From assembly GCA_029225065.1 (NCBI GenBank), contig JAQXVT010000064.1, forward strand, positions 1 to 45,104: a stretch of DNA of 45,104 bases. The letters are read 5' to 3'. The notes under the pieces were generated by a model. It was not told the DNA's origin. It was given only the letters and a program-made list of their open reading frames with translations, and did no database searches. A program made the position numbers and the translations under genes. Below, one piece after another: positions 41,154 to 45,104 of this stretch. Numbering within the stretch: the first letter of the stretch is position 1; each line of letters begins with the position of its first letter. Origin of the DNA: Lachnospiraceae bacterium (GTDB taxonomy: Bacteria > Bacillota > Clostridia > Lachnospirales > Lachnospiraceae).

Positions 41154-41702
41154 TTAACGAAAAATATTACTATCATCGTTTAAATCTCCGGCAATTGTTC
41201 CTGATACAGAAATAATGCGAGTCTTAGACATAATCTTTGCATTATCGAGAATCAAAGCACAGTCATGTGCGAAGCCCTCAGCAATGCCAACCTTACGATA
41301 GTACCATTTACCAGACGGATTATCAGTTGGATGATATGCAGCAGCCACTTTTGCAGGTGTACTTGTGGTTGGAATTACTAAAACGGTATTTGTCCATTCT
41401 TCAATGATAACAGCAGGATGTTTGTAGGAAAGCTCAGGACAAAAATTATTACCCCATTCCATTTGAACAATCGTACCTACAGCATAAGCGCGTTTTACGG
41501 AAATATCCTTCTTGGTTACCCATCGATTCAGACTGCTGATGATCATTGCCATTTCACTTTCAGAAAATCGTTCTGCGGCAAATATTAAATTGGATAGTAT
41601 TTGCATATATGAAGCTAATACTTCACTGGTGTCTTTTGCCATTGTGGAATGCGATGTCGGATCAGTAGCAATGGACGCTGGTTTTTCGTAATCTATCTGC
41701 AT
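41154..41702 (-). CDS. MazF/PemK-like toxin with N-terminal extension, no antitoxin gene seen
   Basis: The 182-residue protein has an unfamiliar N-terminal 75 residues, then the MazF core: GTIVQMEWG, SYKHPAVIIEE, VLVIPTTS and a late ILDNAKIMSKTRIIS strand. MazF-type proteins cut mRNA at short sequences and are paired with an antitoxin, but no antitoxin gene is read ahead of it; the small plus-strand genes at 41797 and 42083 are divergent. GAAGGAA precedes the ATG. The C-terminus may be shortened: after the stop at 41154, further minus-strand codons (GLLKSTDNKVAAEKNEKSEE, ending at 41045) look like a coding tail in another frame. It could instead be a MazF-like protein with a non-toxin role. 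Confidence 0.7.
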   Translation of the reverse strand: MQIDYEKPASIATDPTSHSTMAKDTSEVLASYMQILSNLIFAAERFSESEMAMIISSLNRWVTKKDISVKRAYAVGTIVQMEWGNNFCPELSYKHPAVIIEEWTNTVLVIPTTSTPAKVAAAYHPTDNPSGKWYYRKVGIAEGFAHDCALILDNAKIMSKTRIISVSGTIAGDLNDDSNIFR

Positions 41703-41796
41703 AGTATTCCTTCTTTTCTTAGAGTGTGAGAATCATTATATCATGTATTCATGGATATGAAAATAGTGAAATGGTTTCAAAGTAAATTTGTAAATA

Positions 41797-42090
41797 TTGG
41801 AAGGACAAATTGCCGTTTCATACCAAAGGAGATCAGCTTTGCCAGAAACAGGAGCCGCGAATCTGGAGAATATCGTGTTCAGGGAGAATAAAAATAGATT
41901 TCTTTCACATGATTTTAAGAATTCTTATTTATATTTTCGATTCCCTGAACACAATATGCGGAGTGTATCTGTGAAGCTACCGGTGGAATTATATGAGAAG
42001 TATTTTGCAAAGATGGATGCCAGAGAGGTGCAGGAGATTATGGAAAATGCGCTGGCTGCGTATTTAGGAAAGGAGGCAGCAGGTGTTTAG
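41797..42090 (+). CDS. Small protein with ribbon-helix-helix-like end, start uncertain
   Basis: The 97-codon frame ends in SVSVKLPVELYEKYFAK and EIMENALAAYLGKE, the strand-helix-helix pattern of short DNA-binding antitoxin-like proteins (inference). The true start may be the ATG at 41957, giving 44 residues, because the upstream half coincides with the repeat at 41875-41957. The stop lies within the next gene, whose GTG at 42083 overlaps it by 8 nt, so the two are coupled. I do not recognise the family. Confidence 0.5.
   Translation: MEGQIAVSYQRRSALPETGAANLENIVFRENKNRFLSHDFKNSYLYFRFPEHNMRSVSVKLPVELYEKYFAKMDAREVQEIMENALAAYLGKEAAGV
41875..41957. repeat. Internal diverged copy of the island repeat with inverted end
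   Basis: GTGTTCAGGGAGAATAAAA matches the boundary repeats with one change, and TTTCTTTCACATGATTTTA is shared with the right copy (44866 onward). At the far side TCCCTGAACAC (41945-41955) is the exact inverse of the GTGTTCAGGGA at 41875-41885, so this copy is a small palindrome-ended unit of about 80 bp, like a miniature element. Confidence 0.65.
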
Positions 42091-42358
42091 TAAGAGAGAT
42101 TTAGAAAGTTTGGATTCAAAATACTTTGAAATCATATACAAGGATGAGCGTGATGTGACAATTATGTCAAAGAATACACGGCATATGTGGTATATACATA
42201 ATCCGGAGTATCCATTTCCGGGAGCATGTATCATATTTCATAAGCATATAGTTTACTAGTCATATCATCAGCATGGCCGCAGTAATACGTTAAGGCAGGC
42301 GGTAAGAAGTATTATGAGTCATGATAGATGGCAGATGGATGGAAGAATAGTTAAATAA
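42083..42358 (+). pseudogene. Small conserved-looking gene with an in-frame TAG
   Basis: From the GTG at 42083 (AGGAGG 7 nt upstream) the frame encodes 58 residues (FSKRDLESLDSKYFEIIYKD, then HMWYIHNPEYPFPGACIIFH) to a TAG at 42257. Directly after the TAG the same frame stays open for 32 codons (SYHQHGRSNTLRQAVRSIM, HDRWQMDGRIV) to TAA at 42358. The tail reads like a natural continuation, so the TAG is likely a nonsense mutation of a 91-codon gene, or less likely is read through. Function unknown. Confidence 0.6.
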
Positions 42359-42364
42359 AGTAGT

Positions 42365-42403
42365 AAAAAGGGTGCATATTATCATACGATATGACCCTTT
42401 TTA
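42365..42403 (+). terminator. Terminator after the small gene pair
   Basis: AAAAAGGGT (42365-42373) pairs with ACCCTTTTT (42394-42402) with CATAT/ATATG inside, and the T-run is part of the stem. It works in either direction. Confidence 0.8.
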
Positions 42404-42417
42404 AAATGGTAATGACA

Positions 42418-42446
42418 TTGACAAAGATATGAAAGAAACCTATACT
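42418..42446 (+). promoter_or_regulatory. Consensus promoter of the beta-helix gene
   Basis: TTGACA (42418-42423), 17 nt, TATACT (42441-42446): the best promoter in the window, about 50 nt before the ATG. Confidence 0.85.
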
Positions 42447-42496
42447 AAAAAGTATCAAAAGAAGCACCAATATTGGTTTAAAGGGAGGGAAGAAAT

Positions 42497-44728
42497 ATGA
42501 AACGTACCGTTTTTCTAATGCTTGCAAGTTTTATGTTTTTTACACTGGCTTCAAATGGAGAAAAAGCAGAAGCATCTGATACAGCAGATATGGTAAATGA
42601 TACAGTGGTACCATATAACGAGCAGATGACAGGTGAAATGCCAGATGACGAGTATGAACGTGCAGAGTGGTATGGATTTGTCAGTAAGGAACTATCTAAG
42701 GATAGATGCCGAGCGGTTACCTGGAAAGAATATTGTACCATGATCGGCACTATGATTTCTTTGAAGGATACAGAGCTTGGAACTCAATGGCAGGAAATTG
42801 CAAAATTGGCACTAAGCTCAGATGAGGAAATGGTGCGGGATCAGGGATGTTTTGCCTTGTATCGTGCAGCAGAATTAATGGGGGAAGAACAAAATGATGG
42901 AGGTATTCGGTCTGTTTCAACGAATCCTCATCTGCTTCCGAGTAACGATGGTACGCTCCCGTTTTCATGGAATTTTGTCCCTTTTACTGGAGAGGATGAT
43001 ACATGGGTTTATGAGGATGAGTATGAAGGTTTGTTTGGCTCAATGAACTATTTTACCGCTGCCGTAATGTACTGTCAGTACCGAATGAGCCTTTGTTCTT
43101 ATGAAACACTTTATGATACTCGAACAGATATCATAGGTCCTTTGACAGTAGAGGAGGCAGCTATTTCTGTGCTGCGTCTTTATGAGAGCACCCCAGATCA
43201 TGCAGAACCATTTTGGCGCGCAAAGATCGACAAGATCAATGAAGAAGTTTCTCTTGTCGGAGAGCCAGAAGAAGTAACTGCTATGCGGCAGCAGATTCGT
43301 AATACGGAAACTTCGATTGTAAAGTCTGATACTCAGATTCCAGGGGAAACCTATACGGGGACCGCATATTACGTTTCTAATCATGGGAATGATGAAAATG
43401 ATGGCCTGACACCAGAAACGGCATGGGCAACTTTAGATAAAGTGAACCATTTTAATTTTTCCTATGGAGATGCCGTCTTTTTTGAACGGGGAGGAATCTA
43501 TCGAGGGGTTCTTTATCTTTATGATCCGGATGGATATATTACCCTATCTGCCTATGGAGAGGGAGAAAAGCCAGTGCTTACCTCTGCAGAAGAATGTGCA
43601 GCCGATGCAGAAAAATGGATTTTATGGCAAAAAGAGGGTGATGTAAAAATTTGGAAATATTACAAAGATTGTTTAGATTGTGGTTTTATTGTTTTTGATG
43701 ATACAACGGCAGGAAATAAGGTTTTAGCGGACTGGTCTGGTTCAGAATGGATCAATGAGGATGGAACGCCGTTTGACGTTGCAGCTTCTCTTACAGAAAA
43801 TCTGGACTTTTTTTCCGATGATTCTGGAAGGCTGAAAGGAATCATGGATTATTCTGTTTCTAACAATCTTCCTGTAGAGGATGATTACTATGGTCCTTTA
43901 TACCTGCGTTGTGATCAGGGAAATCCTGGCGAATTGTATGACTGTATTGAACTATGTACCATGGTTGCTACAGAAATGGAGGAAAAATGTTATAGGGGGA
44001 CTGTCGTCGACGGATTTTTGGGTACAGTAATTGATAATTTATGTGTAAAGTATTTTCCGATGGATGGCATTTGTGTAGGACCAGAGGATTGTATCGTTCA
44101 GAATTGTGAGGTCGCATGGGGCGGTGGATGCGTACAATATATAGAAGCCGGAAAAGTTACGGGACAAATGGGAGATGCTATTAATGGCTGTGGAAGAGAG
44201 AACAGCGCTGTCAGGGGCAACTACATCCACGATGTGGCTTCATCGCCGCTGATCATGGAAAGCTATTCTTGTGATCAGATCCAGAATATTTCCTTCAGCA
44301 ATAATCTGGTTGAGAGAACCACAAATGGTATTAATATTAATGATAACGAGATGTCTTCTTTTGAAAATGTTTCTTTTAATGATAATGTATTTTATCTGGT
44401 AGGTGTTTCAGATGGGATGAAACATGATGTTCGATCTGGTAATATACGTTGTGAGTGGACAGCTTGCTTCCGAATTCGCGATTCTTATGAATATACCAAT
44501 TGTACAATACAAGGTAATTCTTTATACTATCCTTTGCAATTTTTCTATTATTGTGAGAAATCTTTGCCTGAAATGTCGGATAATCTATATGTACCATCAC
44601 AGGAGACTTTGGGATTTGCAGATATTCGATATGATGAAGAAGTTGGACCATATTTACCAACTCTGATGAATGGGGCAGAAGGCATAATTCGAGATGTATT
44701 TGAGGATTCAACCAGTATTCTTCAATAA
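42497..44728 (+). CDS. Secreted parallel beta-helix protein (polysaccharide lyase-like fold)
   Basis: The 743-residue protein has a signal peptide (MKRTVFLMLASFMFFTL, cleavage near residue 26) and no membrane anchor or sorting motif. Residues 30-280 are of unknown fold. From about 290 comes the start typical of Pel9A-like right-handed beta-helices (YYVSNHGNDENDGLTPETAWATL), followed by rungs with repeated Asn-rich turns (NISFSNNLVERTTNGININDN and similar). Such proteins cut or bind polysaccharides such as pectin, but no catalytic lysine or calcium set can be named with confidence. GGGAGGAAG precedes the ATG. The gene is AT-richer than the core genes, sits alone in the island, and has its own strong promoter, so transfer is likely. 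Confidence 0.75.
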   Translation: MKRTVFLMLASFMFFTLASNGEKAEASDTADMVNDTVVPYNEQMTGEMPDDEYERAEWYGFVSKELSKDRCRAVTWKEYCTMIGTMISLKDTELGTQWQEIAKLALSSDEEMVRDQGCFALYRAAELMGEEQNDGGIRSVSTNPHLLPSNDGTLPFSWNFVPFTGEDDTWVYEDEYEGLFGSMNYFTAAVMYCQYRMSLCSYETLYDTRTDIIGPLTVEEAAISVLRLYESTPDHAEPFWRAKIDKINEEVSLVGEPEEVTAMRQQIRNTETSIVKSDTQIPGETYTGTAYYVSNHGNDENDGLTPETAWATLDKVNHFNFSYGDAVFFERGGIYRGVLYLYDPDGYITLSAYGEGEKPVLTSAEECAADAEKWILWQKEGDVKIWKYYKDCLDCGFIVFDDTTAGNKVLADWSGSEWINEDGTPFDVAASLTENLDFFSDDSGRLKGIMDYSVSNNLPVEDDYYGPLYLRCDQGNPGELYDCIELCTMVATEMEEKCYRGTVVDGFLGTVIDNLCVKYFPMDGICVGPEDCIVQNCEVAWGGGCVQYIEAGKVTGQMGDAINGCGRENSAVRGNYIHDVASSPLIMESYSCDQIQNISFSNNLVERTTNGININDNEMSSFENVSFNDNVFYLVGVSDGMKHDVRSGNIRCEWTACFRIRDSYEYTNCTIQGNSLYYPLQFFYYCEKSLPEMSDNLYVPSQETLGFADIRYDEEVGPYLPTLMNGAEGIIRDVFEDSTSILQ

Positions 44729-44732
44729 TTTA

Positions 44733-44759
44733 AACAGATATTTTCTCAAAATATCTGTT
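44733..44759. terminator. Perfect 12-bp hairpin after the beta-helix gene
   Basis: AACAGATATTTT pairs with AAAATATCTGTT around CTC. The stem is AT-rich, so termination would be modest. Confidence 0.55.
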
Positions 44760-44771
44760 AAAGAACCATCG

Positions 44772-44813
44772 GGGACGGAGTTAGTGGCTTTAAAACGTCA
44801 CTAACCCCGTCCC
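44772..44813. repeat. REP-like palindrome (GGGACGG...CCGTCCC)
   Basis: GGGACGG-a-GTTAGTG pairs with CACTAAC-c-CCGTCCC around a 12-nt loop, then TATTTATT. GGGGACGG/CCGTCCCC palindromes occur as dispersed REP elements next to Y1/RAYT transposases in many bacteria (established). It could also end the preceding transcript. Confidence 0.65.
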
Positions 44814-44835
44814 TATTTATTATGTAAAGAGATAT

Positions 44836-45067
44836 TGTGTTCAGGGAGCATAAAAAATATTTTAGATTTCTTTCACATGATTTTATGAGTTCTTATCCTG
44901 AATTATTCACGGCAGTATATGTGTGCATAAAATCTGCCGTAGTTGTCGTTACAACCACTCTCAATACTTCACCCTGCCAGAAGATAGCCTATAAATGGGC
45001 AGACTTCTCCCGTGATAGGTTAAATCGCTTATTGTGGTTGTCAATGCAGAGGTGCCTGACACAGTAA
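44836..45067 (+). repeat. Right copy of the island repeat with a short remnant frame
   Basis: The 20 bp at 44836-44855 equal those at 40706-40725. The match to the internal copy continues past it (TTTCTTTCACATGATTTTA). From the GTG at 44837 a 76-codon frame runs to 45067; its start (FREHKKYFRFLSHDF) parallels that of the internal copy (FRENKNRFLSHDF), with a 6-nt difference that keeps the frame, which hints that the repeat was once coding, perhaps the end of a transposase. I cannot name the family. Confidence 0.5.
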
Positions 45068-45104
45068 AATACACTTTATTTATTCTTTATCTCATATTAA
45101 TAAT

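Overview
The window looks like a chromosomal segment of a Gram-positive anaerobe of the Clostridia, most likely a gut Lachnospiraceae (inference). The grounds are a transketolase split into two subunits, MutS2 with a Smr domain, a YhaM-type exoribonuclease, a YkuD L,D-transpeptidase, OmpR-type two-component genes, strong AGGAGG ribosome sites, and TTGNNN-N17-TATAAT promoters. No rRNA, tRNA or CRISPR array was seen.

Positions 1-5.0 kb: the 3' end of an AraR-type repressor overlaps araA (L-arabinose isomerase). A broken Uma2-family gene follows, then an L,D-transpeptidase with a long basic cytoplasmic tail. The other arabinose/pentose genes, araD and both transketolase halves, lie 25 kb away at 27.2-29.8 kb.

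Positions 5.0-17.1 kb: a hydroaromatic acid (quinate/shikimate) locus. It holds a chorismate mutase-shikimate kinase fusion, a TRAP transporter (dctP, dctM, dctQ), a type I 3-dehydroquinate dehydratase (aroD), an MFS transporter, a LysR regulator broken by a 2-nt insertion, an Old Yellow Enzyme-type FMN/4Fe-4S/FAD oxidoreductase, and two YdiB-like quinate/shikimate dehydrogenases. No 3-dehydroshikimate dehydratase is visible, so the usual protocatechuate route looks absent. I propose that the flavoenzyme draws 3-dehydroshikimate into a reductive route. A near-identical 21-nt motif lies next to the MFS and flavoenzyme promoters and may be the operator of the locus.

Positions 17.1-27.0 kb: an ArsR-type regulator with a lysine-rich tail is preceded by a promoter and a perfect 14-bp inverted repeat near +1. 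A zinc-ribbon/YARHG membrane protein and citrate synthase follow, then an ABC ATPase and a 1658-residue FtsX-like permease whose first outside loop is a coiled coil of about 850 residues.

Positions 27.1-40.7 kb: araD and split transketolase; on the minus strand mutS2, a response regulator and a histidine kinase; then a SWIM/SNF2 helicase, a YhaM-like exoribonuclease and an RlmD-like rRNA methyltransferase. Several gaps carry copies of a short hairpin-forming repeat.

Positions 40.7-45.1 kb: an AT-richer accessory island. A perfect 20-bp direct repeat (40706-40725 and 44836-44855, with a third diverged copy at 41875) brackets a phage-type DNA polymerase fragment, short iterated repeats, an orphan MazF/PemK-like toxin, two small genes (one with an in-frame amber codon), and a secreted beta-helix protein with its own consensus promoter. 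REP-like palindromes close the island.
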